Counted from the first letter of the stretch, positions 1-7,873 are shown. The stretch is DNA of 11,616 bases from CAZZKE01 sp964655005 (GCA_964655005.1 CAZZKE010000081.1:1-11616); one strand, 5' to 3'. Program-made: numbers and translations. Notes: generated from the letters alone by a model not told the origin.

Positions 1-1
1 T

Positions 2-77
<76 letters not shown>

Positions 78-119
78 AACGAGTGGGAATTTCGCGGTCT
101 TGCGGACCGGGAGTGCAGC

Positions 120-148
120 GATATAGCAGAGCCCGACCGCTTTGTCGA
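120..148 (-). promoter_or_regulatory. probable sigma70-type promoter of tRNA-Lys
   Basis: On the minus strand, TCGACA (143-148) and TATATC (120-125) are separated by exactly 17 nt. They match the -35 and -10 consensus at 5/6 and 4/6. Transcription would start near 113, about 35 nt before the mature tRNA 5' end at 77. A small hairpin (CGGTC/GACCG, 95-109) lies in the precursor leader. The promoter would make the tRNA independent of the mre-rodA transcript; no strong terminator was seen between rodA and the tRNA. Confidence 0.5.
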
Positions 149-187
149 TATTTCAAATAAGGTCACCCGCAGGTCGCTCGAAATGGC

Positions 188-1336
188 TCACGGGTCATCG
201 CCAAAGCCGCGCCTGCCAATGGTTTCATCGCGCTGAACATGGACCATAAGCAGCAGTCCGAAACCGAACAGCAGGGTCATCATCGCGGTGCCGCCGTAGG
301 AAATCAGCGGCAACGGCACGCCAACCACCGGGATCACCCCCATGACCATGGCGATGTTGATGAACACATACAGGAAAAACGTCGTCGTCACTCCCATGCC
401 GACCAGCCGCCCAAACTGGTTGCGGCAACCAAGCGATATGGAAAAGCCATAAATCAGGATAAGAATATACAGGCCGAGCAAGGCCAGGCCGCCGACCAGG
501 CCCAGTTCCTCGGCCAGCATGGTGAAGATGAAGTCGGTCTGTTTTTCCGGCAGAAAACTTAAATGACTCTGCGTACCCTGCATGAATCCCTTGCCGAACA
601 GGCCGCCCGAGCCCAGTGCGATTTTCGACTGGATAATATGATAGCCGCTGCCAAGGGGATCGCTTTCCGGATTAAGAAACGTCAGCACCCGTTGTTTCTG
701 GTATTCCCTTAAGAACTGCCAGCCAACCGGGGCGGATATCAGGGCAAGGACCAGAACCACCGCGAATTTCCAGATTCTGACCCCGGCCAGAAAGAAAATT
801 GCCCCACTGCCAATAACCAGCATCAGCGCCGTGCCCAGATCCGGCTGGCGCAAGACCAGGGCCGAGGGCGCCAATACCATCAGCAGCGGCGGCACCAGAA
901 AAAACGGTCGGGCTACTTCATCAAGCTTGCCGCCATGGAAATACCGCGCCAGGGCGACCACCAGGGCAATTTTCATCAGTTCCGATGGCTGCAGGTTGAT
1001 AACGCCTAAATCGATCCACCGTTGCGCACCCATGCCAACAGTGCCGCCGAATTCAACCGCCGCCAGCAACCCCAGGGTAACGGCATAAAAAACATAGGCA
1101 TACCTTAGCCACAGGCGAAGATTGGTCATCGCCACGGCCAGCATGACCGCCAGGCCGACCCCGAAACGGACCATCTGGCGAATGGCCCAGGGCTCAAGCG
1201 AGCCGTTGGCCGCCGAATAAAGCATGGCGAAACCGACCGATGCCGTACAGGTAAGCAATAACACAAACAGCCAGTGGACGCGCCACAACCGCTGGCGCAG
1301 ACTTAGTCCGGGAGCGCTTAGCAGATTCCGCGCCAT
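188..1336 (-). CDS. rodA: RodA, SEDS-family peptidoglycan glycosyltransferase
   Basis: RodA is an inner-membrane enzyme that polymerises lipid II into glycan strands during lateral wall growth, in partnership with PBP2. The 382-residue product is of normal length and is very hydrophobic, with about ten membrane segments. SEDS signatures are visible. QPSELMK is at 116-122. RQPDLGTA is at about 163-170 and carries the essential aspartate (D166). FLPEKQTDFIF is at 261-271, and the C-terminal GVPLPLISYGGT is at 339-350. FtsW is the main alternative, but the mrdA/mre neighbours and the FLPEKQTDFIF stretch favour RodA. The ATG overlaps the mrdA stop by one base (TGATG), and GAGG sits six bases upstream, so translation is coupled to PBP2. 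It is the last protein gene of the cluster. Confidence 0.97.
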   Translation of the reverse strand: MARNLLSAPGLSLRQRLWRVHWLFVLLLTCTASVGFAMLYSAANGSLEPWAIRQMVRFGVGLAVMLAVAMTNLRLWLRYAYVFYAVTLGLLAAVEFGGTVGMGAQRWIDLGVINLQPSELMKIALVVALARYFHGGKLDEVARPFFLVPPLLMVLAPSALVLRQPDLGTALMLVIGSGAIFFLAGVRIWKFAVVLVLALISAPVGWQFLREYQKQRVLTFLNPESDPLGSGYHIIQSKIALGSGGLFGKGFMQGTQSHLSFLPEKQTDFIFTMLAEELGLVGGLALLGLYILILIYGFSISLGCRNQFGRLVGMGVTTTFFLYVFINIAMVMGVIPVVGVPLPLISYGGTAMMTLLFGFGLLLMVHVQRDETIGRRGFGDDP

Positions 1337-3231
1337 CAGGCGCCTCGACGCTTGCGTTCAACGCCGGTCGATATCGAAACCGCCGGAATTCTTTCCCCCG
1401 GCCCGGCGGAATTCCTTTTCTGCGCCTCTTGCAGGATATCCCGCACGATCGGGGCCGCCACGCTGGACCCGCCGCCACCGTGTTCGACGACCACCGCGGC
1501 GGCGTAGCGCGGCGCCTGAATCGGGGCGAACGCCACGAACAGCGCGTGGTCACGTTGCTTCCACGGTCGTTGCTTGTTTTTCAGGATGCCGGTAAGACGC
1601 TCCTGCTTGCTGATGCGGCGAACCTGAACGGTTCCGGTTTTACCGGCCATCCTGAATTCCGGGTCCTTTATACGGGCCCGGTAGGCGGTACCGAAAGGCT
1701 TGTTGACGACGTTTTCCATGGCATTGCGAACGATCGCCAGATGTTCGGGGATCAGGCCAAGGCTTTTTACCGGGGCCGGTGGCGACCGCCGGTCGGGTTG
1801 TGCGGTCGCGCCCGGCCGGATCAGATGCGGGATAACGGCGTTACCCCCATTGGCCAACCGGGATACCATTACCGCCAATTGCAATGGTGTGGTCAGGATA
1901 AAGCCCTGGCCGATGCCTGAAATCAACGTCTCGCCCTGCTGCCATGGCTCGCCGATAACGGCCCGTTTCCAGGCGTCACTGGGTATCAGCCCGGGTTTTT
2001 CACCCGGCAGGTCTACGCCAAGTTTAGCGCCCAGGCCGAATCGTCTGGCCATTTCACCGATCCGTTCGATACCGGTCCGTTTCGCGGTTTCGTAAAAAAA
2101 TACGTCGCACGACTGGGCGATGGCGCCGGCGACGTCGAGACTGCCGTGACCACCCCGTTTCCAGCAATGGAAGACGGCGTTGCCCAGCTTGATCTTACCG
2201 CTACAGAAAAAATGGGTATCTGCGGTTATCGCCCCTTTTTCGAGTCCGGCCAGGGCGACAACCATCTTGAATGTCGATCCCGGCGCATACTGGCCGACGA
2301 TAGCCTTGTTGCTCAACGGTGATTTTTCATTATCGACCAGGGTTTTCCATTCATCGCCGCTCAGGCCCCGGTTGAAAGCATTGGGATCAAAACTGGGGGC
2401 CGAGGCCATGGCCAATACATCGCCATTATGTACATCCATGACCACCGCCGCGGCGCTTTCTTCGCCAAGGCGCCGCATGATCTTGCTCTGCAACGCGGAA
2501 TCGATCGTCATTTGCAGACGTTCCCCCGGGCGGCCTTCGGTCCTGGTAAGTTCACGGATGACCCGGCCGAAGGCATTGACTTCGACCTGCTGGCTGCCAC
2601 TGAACCCGCGCAGGGCGAGATCATAAATTTTTTCAATACCGGACTTTCCGATACGAAAACCGGGTAATTGCAATAATGGATCACTACCGGATTCCGCCTC
2701 GGATACGGCGGCGACATAGCCCACGGTATGGGCCAGATCATAGCCGTCCGGATAGTACCGGCTTTGCCCTACATCGATGCTCAGGCCCGGCAAATCGGGG
2801 GTGTTGACTTCGATCCGCGCGACATCTTTCCAGTTCAGGTTTTCGCGCAAGGTAACCGGCACGAAGCTTCGTTTGCGATGGATATCGCGCAGCATCTTTT
2901 TCGTCTCGCTATCGCTGATCGGCAGTATGCGGCCCAGCCGGGCCAGGGTTTCTTCGATATCGCCGGCCTGCTCCGGGACCAGCAGGATGCGGTAATTATC
3001 GCGGTTGTCGGCGACCGGAATTCCAAACCGGTCGAATATCCGGCCCCTGGGCGGCGGCAACAGGCGGAAATTGATCCGGTTTTCATCGGCCAGCGTCCGG
3101 TAGCGGTCGGCTTCGATTACTTGCAAATAGTACATACGACCGGCCAGCGCCGACAGCAGCAAAGCCTTGCCGCCGCCCAGCATTGCCGCCCGGCGGCTGA
3201 ATAATTTATGGCGTTCGCTGTCTCTATGCAT
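1336..3231 (-). CDS. mrdA: PBP2, peptidoglycan D,D-transpeptidase (MrdA)
   Basis: This class B penicillin-binding protein crosslinks glycan strands made by RodA, in the periplasm. The 631-residue product has a short cytoplasmic tail and one membrane anchor at about 17-36. The pedestal domain follows, with PRGRIFDRFGIPVA at 61-74. The transpeptidase domain begins at about 257. Its active site shows all three motifs: GSTFK with the nucleophile serine at 319 and lysine at 322; SCD at 374-376 in the SxN position, which in PBP2 proteins normally ends in D; and KTGT at 531-534. The tail after about 600 is basic and poorly conserved. The gene follows mreD after 14 nt. The ribosome binding site is weak (AAAGA), but no better-placed start precedes the membrane anchor, so the first ATG was kept. 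Beta-lactams of the mecillinam type act on this family. Confidence 0.97.
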   Translation of the reverse strand: MHRDSERHKLFSRRAAMLGGGKALLLSALAGRMYYLQVIEADRYRTLADENRINFRLLPPPRGRIFDRFGIPVADNRDNYRILLVPEQAGDIEETLARLGRILPISDSETKKMLRDIHRKRSFVPVTLRENLNWKDVARIEVNTPDLPGLSIDVGQSRYYPDGYDLAHTVGYVAAVSEAESGSDPLLQLPGFRIGKSGIEKIYDLALRGFSGSQQVEVNAFGRVIRELTRTEGRPGERLQMTIDSALQSKIMRRLGEESAAAVVMDVHNGDVLAMASAPSFDPNAFNRGLSGDEWKTLVDNEKSPLSNKAIVGQYAPGSTFKMVVALAGLEKGAITADTHFFCSGKIKLGNAVFHCWKRGGHGSLDVAGAIAQSCDVFFYETAKRTGIERIGEMARRFGLGAKLGVDLPGEKPGLIPSDAWKRAVIGEPWQQGETLISGIGQGFILTTPLQLAVMVSRLANGGNAVIPHLIRPGATAQPDRRSPPAPVKSLGLIPEHLAIVRNAMENVVNKPFGTAYRARIKDPEFRMAGKTGTVQVRRISKQERLTGILKNKQRPWKQRDHALFVAFAPIQAPRYAAAVVVEHGGGGSSVAAPIVRDILQEAQKRNSAGPGERIPAVSISTGVERKRRGA

Positions 3232-3245
3232 TTAGAGTCTTTACG

Positions 3246-3761
3246 TCAGATTTGGGCCAGAAAGGCCCTTTGCCAGCGCATGAATATCCAGGTCAGCATC
3301 GGGAACATACCCAACGACAGCAGATACTGGAAGAAAAGCGCATTGCCATCAACAATCGTTACATAAAATAGCGAAACAAGAAACCAGTCGGCGGCACCGG
3401 CGGCGGCGGCGACCAGCGCAAACCCAAGCCAGACCACGGCAAACGACTTGCCGACCAGAAACCGGCGCTGGCCAACAACGATGCCATAAACGCCCAGAAA
3501 CACCATGGCGCTCATGCCAAGCGGCGCACCGGTCAGGATGTCTTGCAGAAGGCCGACCAGAAATACCACGTAGGCCGGCATCAATTGCGGTCGATTAACG
3601 GCCCAGTGATAGACCGCCATCAACGGCAGCAACGGCATCACCCTGGCCATCCCCGGAACGTGCAGGGGCAACACGTTCAGCATTACCAGCGCCACGGTCA
3701 GCCCGAAAGGGGTCATCTTCCTGGCCAGCGTGTCGAGTCGTTGCCACAGTACTGTTTTCAT
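3246..3761 (-). CDS. mreD: MreD, rod-shape determining membrane protein
   Basis: This small integral membrane protein of the elongasome sits between MreC and the cytoplasmic machinery. The 171-residue product is almost wholly hydrophobic, with six likely membrane segments at about 19-35, 39-54, 62-78, 83-97, 105-127 and 142-161. The segment GLLQDILTGAPLGMSA at about 70-85 is the typical conserved MreD stretch. Sequence conservation in MreD is low overall, so the call rests on this stretch, the size, the topology and the position between mreC and mrdA. Its ATG overlaps the mreC stop in an ATGA, and GGA lies just upstream, so its translation is probably coupled to mreC. Confidence 0.93.
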   Translation of the reverse strand: MKTVLWQRLDTLARKMTPFGLTVALVMLNVLPLHVPGMARVMPLLPLMAVYHWAVNRPQLMPAYVVFLVGLLQDILTGAPLGMSAMVFLGVYGIVVGQRRFLVGKSFAVVWLGFALVAAAAGAADWFLVSLFYVTIVDGNALFFQYLLSLGMFPMLTWIFMRWQRAFLAQI

Positions 3762-4639
3762 TTTTCCGGCGCCGCGGACTTTATCTTTCCCGGAAGCGGA
3801 ATAATCCCCTTCAGGCCGAAGTCGATCAGGCGCACATATTCGATGCGGTCGCGACGCACGAAAGGCTGCATGGAAATACCCGCTTCACTTACCGATTCGA
3901 TAACGCCGACGGGTAACCCGGCGGGGAACACGCCGCCGTGTCCCGACGTCACGATGCGATCGCCGGGCGATACCGTAACACCGGGCGGCAGGTGAATAAG
4001 GCGCGGCCGGTCGGTATTGTTGCCGGCCAGAATAGCCCGTGTCCGGGTGGATTCCACCAGCACCGGAATGCGCGAGTTGAGATCGGTAATCAGCAGGACA
4101 CGGGTGGCGCGGGCGCCAAATCCGGCGACCCGGCCGACCAGCCCGTCGCCGGTCACGACGGCCTGGCCATTGCTTACGCCCGCTTGCGAGCCGATATTCA
4201 GCAGCAGGCTATGGGCGAAGGCGCCACCGCTATCGGCGATGACGCGGGCGGTCAGGTAGCTGGCCCGCGGCCCCGGAACAAAATTCAGTTGTTCGCGCAG
4301 CGCCTTGTTCTCCGCCTCAAGAACCCGGGCGACACTTTGCCACTGCAACAGGCGCTCGTTATCCTGGCGCAAGACGGCGTTTTCACTGCGGATATCGGCC
4401 AGTTCGCGAGCCCGCTGGATAATTTCGTTGGCGGTTTCTACGGGTTTGGATGCGACTTCCAGAATAGGCGCGAAAGCATCGGTGATCTGGGCGCGGAATC
4501 GCTCGACAAGCAGGACATCGGCTTTGCCCAGCAACATCAGGGCGAACGCCGTCACCACCAGCCCGGCATAAGTGAAGCGATGGGCCAGGCTCTTGATCGG
4601 CGCCGATACGCGACTGGAAAATCTCTGGCCTGCCTTCAA
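3758..4639 (-). CDS. mreC: MreC, rod-shape determining periplasmic protein
   Basis: MreC is a periplasmic scaffold that binds and activates PBP2 and links it to MreB/MreD. The 293-residue product has a short basic cytoplasmic end, one membrane segment at about 23-38 and a coiled coil at about 68-120 rich in E, R, L and Q. A beta-rich domain at about 125-275 contains GVFPAGLPVGVI (236-247) and YVRLIDF (268-274). The start is taken as TTG because AGGGG lies seven bases upstream and no in-frame ATG is nearby. A weaker start codon could keep MreC levels below MreB. It ends in an ATGA overlap with mreD. The 164-nt gap from mreB is the longest within the cluster. Confidence 0.95.
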   Translation of the reverse strand: MKAGQRFSSRVSAPIKSLAHRFTYAGLVVTAFALMLLGKADVLLVERFRAQITDAFAPILEVASKPVETANEIIQRARELADIRSENAVLRQDNERLLQWQSVARVLEAENKALREQLNFVPGPRASYLTARVIADSGGAFAHSLLLNIGSQAGVSNGQAVVTGDGLVGRVAGFGARATRVLLITDLNSRIPVLVESTRTRAILAGNNTDRPRLIHLPPGVTVSPGDRIVTSGHGGVFPAGLPVGVIESVSEAGISMQPFVRRDRIEYVRLIDFGLKGIIPLPGKIKSAAPEK

Positions 4640-4749
4640 ATGTCGACCCCTATGTTTTCACAGCTCTCAAGCAGCAAGGGCGCAATGACACAGCCCATTG
4701 GTTCAATAACGCCCAATCAAGCCGTATCATCCAAGTCTTAAGAAATACT

Positions 4750-4776
4750 TGTCTGAAGGATATATATGACCAGACA
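4750..4776. repeat. inverted repeat in the mreB-mreC gap
   Basis: TGTCTG at 4750-4755 and CAGACA at 4771-4776 form perfect 6-bp arms around a 15-nt AT-rich centre (ATATATAT). It lies 27 nt after the mreB stop codon. No U-tract follows on the minus strand, so it is not a convincing terminator. It could be an RNA processing or stability hairpin that uncouples mreB from mreC, or chance. I see no strong promoter in the rest of 4640-4803. Confidence 0.25.
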
Positions 4777-4803
4777 TCCCGTTAGTCCAGTCGCACCGCC
4801 TGT

Positions 4804-5844
4804 TTAATACATGCTGGTCAAAACATTTTTCAGGCGCTTCATTTCTTCAAGCGCCCGCCCGGTTCCCAGCACCACGCAGGACAGCGGATCATCCGCCAGC
4901 GAAACCGGCAGGCCGGTGGCGTGGCGCAGTACGAAATCCAGGTTGCTAAGCAAACCGCCGCCGCCGGTCAGCACGATACCCTTGTCGACGATATCGGCGG
5001 CCAGTTCGGGCTCGGTATGTTCCAGCGCCACCTTGACCGCCTCGATTATGGCGCCGACCGGTTCGGCCAGACTCTCGGCTATCTGACGTTCGGAAATGAT
5101 CAATTCCTTGGGCACCCCGTTCATCAGGTCGCGGCCCTTTATTTCCATGGTCCGGCCTTCGCCTTCGTCGGGCGGGCAGGCAGAGCCGATTTCTTCCTTG
5201 ATGCGCGCCGCGCTGCCTTCGCCGACCAGCAGGTTATGGTTGCGACGGATATAGCCGATGATCGCCTCGTCCATTTTATCGCCGCCGACCCGCACCGAAC
5301 GGGCATAGACGATACCGCCAAGACTAAGCACCGCCACTTCGGTAGTGCCGCCGCCGATATCGACAACCATGGAACCGGTCGGCTCGGTCACCGGCAGCCC
5401 GGCGCCAATCGCCGCCGCCATCGGTTCCTCGATCAGAAAGACCCGCCTGGCCCCGGCGCTTTCGGCCGATTCCTGAATCGCCCGGCGCTCGACGGCGGTG
5501 GAACCCGAAGGCACGCAAATAATCACCAGCGGGGATGCGAAGCTGCGCCGGTTATGCACCTTGCGAATGAAATACTTGATCATCTCCTCGGCGACTTCGA
5601 AGTCGGCGATGACGCCATCACGAAGCGGCCGGATGGCGCTGATGTTGCCCGGCGTGCGGCCCAGCATCTGCTTGGCTTCCTCGCCAACGGCAAGAACCTG
5701 TTTCTTGCCCTTGAATTCGGCGATGGCGACGACCGACGGTTCGTTCAGCACGATCCCCCTGCCCTTGACATAAACAAGGGTATTCGCCGTCCCCAGGTCG
5801 ATGGCCATGTCGGCCGACAGAAAGCCGAAGAGTCTGGAAAACAT
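4804..5844 (-). CDS. mreB: MreB, bacterial actin homologue
   Basis: MreB forms ATP-dependent antiparallel filaments on the inner face of the membrane and guides the moving cell-wall synthesis complex. The 346-residue product has the usual length and all the actin-superfamily ATP-binding motifs. Phosphate-1 AIDLGTANT is at 14-22, and phosphate-2 VDIGGGTTEVAV is at 161-172. IEEPMAAAIGAG is at 138-149 and includes the catalytic-region glutamate. The adenosine loop IVLTGGGGLLS is at 290-300. The amino-terminal MFSRLFGFLS is the expected membrane-binding amphipathic helix. GAGGAT a few bases before the ATG acts as ribosome binding site. It is the first gene of the cluster, directly behind a promoter and the leuA terminator. 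Its product is usually needed in far greater amounts than MreC/MreD. Confidence 0.98.
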   Translation of the reverse strand: MFSRLFGFLSADMAIDLGTANTLVYVKGRGIVLNEPSVVAIAEFKGKKQVLAVGEEAKQMLGRTPGNISAIRPLRDGVIADFEVAEEMIKYFIRKVHNRRSFASPLVIICVPSGSTAVERRAIQESAESAGARRVFLIEEPMAAAIGAGLPVTEPTGSMVVDIGGGTTEVAVLSLGGIVYARSVRVGGDKMDEAIIGYIRRNHNLLVGEGSAARIKEEIGSACPPDEGEGRTMEIKGRDLMNGVPKELIISERQIAESLAEPVGAIIEAVKVALEHTEPELAADIVDKGIVLTGGGGLLSNLDFVLRHATGLPVSLADDPLSCVVLGTGRALEEMKRLKNVLTSMY

Positions 5845-5863
5845 CGATCCTCACATTCCGTAA

Positions 5864-5891
5864 AGTATATCGTTGATAAATCCGTTTTCAG
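5864..5891 (-). promoter_or_regulatory. probable promoter of the mreB cluster
   Basis: On the minus strand, CTGAAA (5886-5891) and TATACT (5864-5869) are 16 nt apart. The -10 box matches the consensus at 5/6 and the -35 box at 4/6. Transcription would begin about 15 nt before the mreB start codon region, leaving a very short leader. Its position between the leuA terminator and mreB supports it as the cluster promoter. Confidence 0.5.
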
Positions 5892-5904
5892 CGCTCGCGC
5901 AAGG

Positions 5905-5941
5905 AAAAGGGATGCCGGAGATTCTCCCCTAGCATCCCTTT
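5905..5941 (-). terminator. Rho-independent terminator of leuA
   Basis: The 10-bp arms AAAGGGATGC and GCATCCCTTT (5932-5941 and 5906-5915) enclose a second small stem, GGAG/CTCC. On the minus strand the hairpin runs straight into TTTTCC, a short U-tract. It begins 24 nt after the leuA stop codon. On the plus strand the same hairpin also ends in a T-run, but no gene approaches from that side. It separates leuA from the mre cluster, though four U residues may allow some read-through. Confidence 0.75.
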
Positions 5942-5964
5942 ATAAAAAGTCATTCCCTCTTAGG

Positions 5965-7521
5965 CTAGGCAGAAAGCGCAGAAGGGGCCGATTTTTCACG
6001 TTTTACCAAAAGCTTGTTCAGGGCGTTTATATAGGATTTAACCGACGCCACCATGGTATCGGTGTCGGCGCTTTGGCCATTGACCGTCTTGCCGCCTTCT
6101 TCCAGCCTGACGGTGACTTCGGCTTGCGCGTCGGTTCCATGGGTCACGGCATGGACCTGATAGAGCTGCAACACCGCGTCGTGGGGGAACAATTGCTTGA
6201 TGGCGTTAAAGGCGGCATCGACCGGGCCGTCGCCGGTGGCCTGGCAGGTTTTGATCTCGCCGCCGATATCCAGTTCCATCGAGGCCTTCGGCGGACGGTG
6301 CACGGTGCCGCACATTATTTCCAGGGATTTCAGCTGCACCACATCGTTGACCCGGACCACCTGATCGTCGACCAGGGCGACGATATCCTCGTCGAACACG
6401 TCTTTCTTGAGGTCGGCCAGATCCTTGAAGCGCTTGAAGGCATCCTTGATGGCGTTGTCGCCCAGATCATATCCCAGGTCCTTGAGTTTCTCGCCGAAGG
6501 CATGTTTGCCGGAATGTTTGCCCAGCACCAGTTTCGATTCGCCAAGGCCGATCGTTTCCGGGCTCATGATTTCATAGGTCCCGGAATGCTTTAACATGCC
6601 GTCCTGATGGATCCCCGATTCATGGGCGAAGGCGTTGGCGCCGACGATCGCCTTGTTGGGCTGGATCACGAAGCCGGTTACCGCCGAGACCAGTTTCGAG
6701 GCCTTGTTGATATGGGTGGTGTCGATGCCGGTGGTGAACGGAACATGGTCGGACCGGGTTTTCAGGGTCATCACGATTTCTTCCATGGCCGCGTTCCCGG
6801 CCCGCTCGCCAAGGCCGTTGATGGTGCATTCGACCTGGCGGGCGCCGGCCTGAATGGCGGCCAGCGTATTCGCCACCCCAAGCCCCAGATCGTTGTGGCA
6901 ATGCACGGAAATGACCGCCTTGTCGATATTCGGCACCCGGTTGAACAGCATGGTAATCAGGGCGGCGAATTCATCGGGCACGGCATAACCGACGGTATCG
7001 GGTATATTGATGGTGCGGGCGCCCGAGTCGATGGCGGTTTCGACGCAACGGCACAGAAAATCATGATCCGTACGCGAACCGTCCTCCGCCGACCATTCGA
7101 CATCGTCGGTATGGTTGCGGGCCAGGGTAACACTGTCACGCACCGCCTGATGCACGGCCTCGGGCTCCATCTGCAACTTATATTCCATATGCAACGGCGA
7201 GGTTGAAATGAAGGTATGAATGCGACCTCGGGGGGCGGCGCTGATGGCTTCGGCACAGCGTTCGATATCGCCCTTGGTCGCGCGCGCGAGACCGCATACC
7301 GTCGAGTCCTTGACGACTTTGGCGATTTCACTGACCGCCTCGAAATCGCCGTCCGAGGCGATCGGGAAGCCGGCTTCGATGACATCGACACCCATGCTTT
7401 CGAGAACCAGCGCGATCCGCAGTTTTTCGTCCAGGTTCATGGAAGCGCCCGGCGACTGTTCGCCATCGCGCAGGGTGGTGTCGAAAATGATTATTCGGTT
7501 GGAATCAGTACTGTCGCTCAT
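5965..7521 (-). CDS. leuA: LeuA, 2-isopropylmalate synthase
   Basis: LeuA catalyses the first committed step of leucine synthesis: acetyl-CoA plus 2-oxoisovalerate gives 2-isopropylmalate, in the cytoplasm. The 518-residue product has the DRE-TIM barrel first. FDTTLRDGEQSPG at 13-25 carries the metal ligand D19 and the catalytic R18. The metal-binding VHCHNDLG is at 206-213, and NGLGERAGN is at 235-243. The pattern HESGIHQDG follows at 300-308. The carboxy-terminal regulatory domain, which binds leucine for feedback inhibition in this family, covers about 385-505. It is the long LeuA type, not homocitrate or citramalate synthase, although the barrel alone cannot fully exclude those. AAGGA lies ten bases before the ATG. 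It appears to be monocistronic, with its own promoter, leader peptide and terminator. Confidence 0.97.
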   Translation of the reverse strand: MSDSTDSNRIIIFDTTLRDGEQSPGASMNLDEKLRIALVLESMGVDVIEAGFPIASDGDFEAVSEIAKVVKDSTVCGLARATKGDIERCAEAISAAPRGRIHTFISTSPLHMEYKLQMEPEAVHQAVRDSVTLARNHTDDVEWSAEDGSRTDHDFLCRCVETAIDSGARTINIPDTVGYAVPDEFAALITMLFNRVPNIDKAVISVHCHNDLGLGVANTLAAIQAGARQVECTINGLGERAGNAAMEEIVMTLKTRSDHVPFTTGIDTTHINKASKLVSAVTGFVIQPNKAIVGANAFAHESGIHQDGMLKHSGTYEIMSPETIGLGESKLVLGKHSGKHAFGEKLKDLGYDLGDNAIKDAFKRFKDLADLKKDVFDEDIVALVDDQVVRVNDVVQLKSLEIMCGTVHRPPKASMELDIGGEIKTCQATGDGPVDAAFNAIKQLFPHDAVLQLYQVHAVTHGTDAQAEVTVRLEEGGKTVNGQSADTDTMVASVKSYINALNKLLVKREKSAPSALSA

Positions 7522-7823
7522 GGGATTAGTGTCCTTGCGTCTACAGGTGTTGCGTCCTGAATTTCTGGAATTCGCGTCCCCTGGACATCACCGGCCATGG
7601 CAAGGCCGCAGAAGTCAGGGGCACCTAAGCAGAAGGTTCCCGTCGAGGATAATCAGCAGGGGCAGGGTCTGGGCACACGCATGGGCCGGGCCGGCAATCG
7701 CCGCGTCCGGACGGGATAACCCGCGCTGCGCATGTGACGTTTTCATTCAAGCCTCTGGTAACTTTTCGATCATCCCGGGAACCGCGACCCTGGCGGCCCC
7801 CGCGTTAACCGCGAACGGCTAAT
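7522..7823 (-). promoter_or_regulatory. leuA 5' leader with alternative RNA pairings
   Basis: This is a leader of about 300 nt upstream of leuA. It contains the leucine-rich leader peptide gene and, after its stop codon, several mutually interfering pairings. CCCCTGAC (7614-7621) can pair with GTCCAGGGG (7578-7586) over eight base pairs with one bulged C. Nested inside is CGGCC/GGCCG (7604-7608 with 7592-7596). CCTTGC (7600-7605), in the stem and loop of the inner hairpin, is perfectly complementary to GCAAGG (7533-7538), the leuA ribosome binding site. The leader stop codon lies inside the first arm. This layout fits ribosome-dependent control by leucine supply. No U-tract follows, so the output is probably translation or Rho-dependent termination; this is inference. 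Confidence 0.6.
7615..7746 (-). CDS. leucine-rich leader peptide of leuA (43 aa)
   Basis: A small reading frame lies entirely inside the leuA leader. It starts with ATG at 7746 and stops with TGA at 7615-7617, 93 nt before leuA. AGAGG lies five bases before the ATG, and an in-frame TGA directly precedes it, which fixes the upstream limit. The end of the product reads LPLLIILDGNLLLRCP. Residues 28-40 contain seven leucines (CTG, CTC and CTT codons) and two isoleucines, while the first 27 residues are unremarkable. Such a cluster just before an RNA structure is the hallmark of leader peptides whose slow translation under leucine shortage raises expression of the downstream gene. The peptide itself is probably not functional. 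A chance frame is possible but unlikely given the ribosome binding site, composition and location. Confidence 0.8.
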   Translation of the reverse strand: MKTSHAQRGLSRPDAAIAGPAHACAQTLPLLIILDGNLLLRCP

Positions 7824-7828
7824 AGCGC

Positions 7829-7858
7829 ATAAAAGACCGGGCATCACTCAGTTGTCAA
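7829..7858 (-). promoter_or_regulatory. leuA promoter
   Basis: On the minus strand, a perfect -35 box TTGACA (7853-7858) is followed after 18 nt by TTTTAT (7829-7834, 4/6 to the -10 consensus). The start would be near 7823. The -35 box overlaps a 5-bp inverted repeat, GTCAA/TTGAC with a five-base centre (7854-7868), which may bind a regulator or be chance. The promoter begins only 15 nt after the permease stop codon, and no strong terminator separates them. Confidence 0.65.
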
Positions 7859-7873
7859 CAATCTTGACCGGTT

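Noticed and set aside
149..192. Possible terminator after rodA (ACCCG/CGGGT arms).
   Set aside because: Only five base pairs, a 21-nt loop overlapping the stop codon, and no real U-tract. Not strong enough to call.
4697..4717. ATTGG/CCAAT inverted repeat in the mreB-mreC gap.
   Set aside because: Five-base arms with an 11-nt loop are expected by chance; no U-tract and no promoter link.
4921..6594. A 557-codon open frame on the plus strand opposite mreB and leuA.
   Set aside because: It is antisense to two fully recognisable genes and rich in H, G, R, D and Q as expected from the complement of high-GC codon bias. It has no recognisable domain and crosses the leuA terminator and the mreB promoter.
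7744..7773. A second tiny frame, MIEKLPEA, just upstream of and in frame with the leader peptide.
   Set aside because: It has no ribosome binding site and no distinctive composition. Its stop is useful only as the in-frame stop that limits the leader peptide start.
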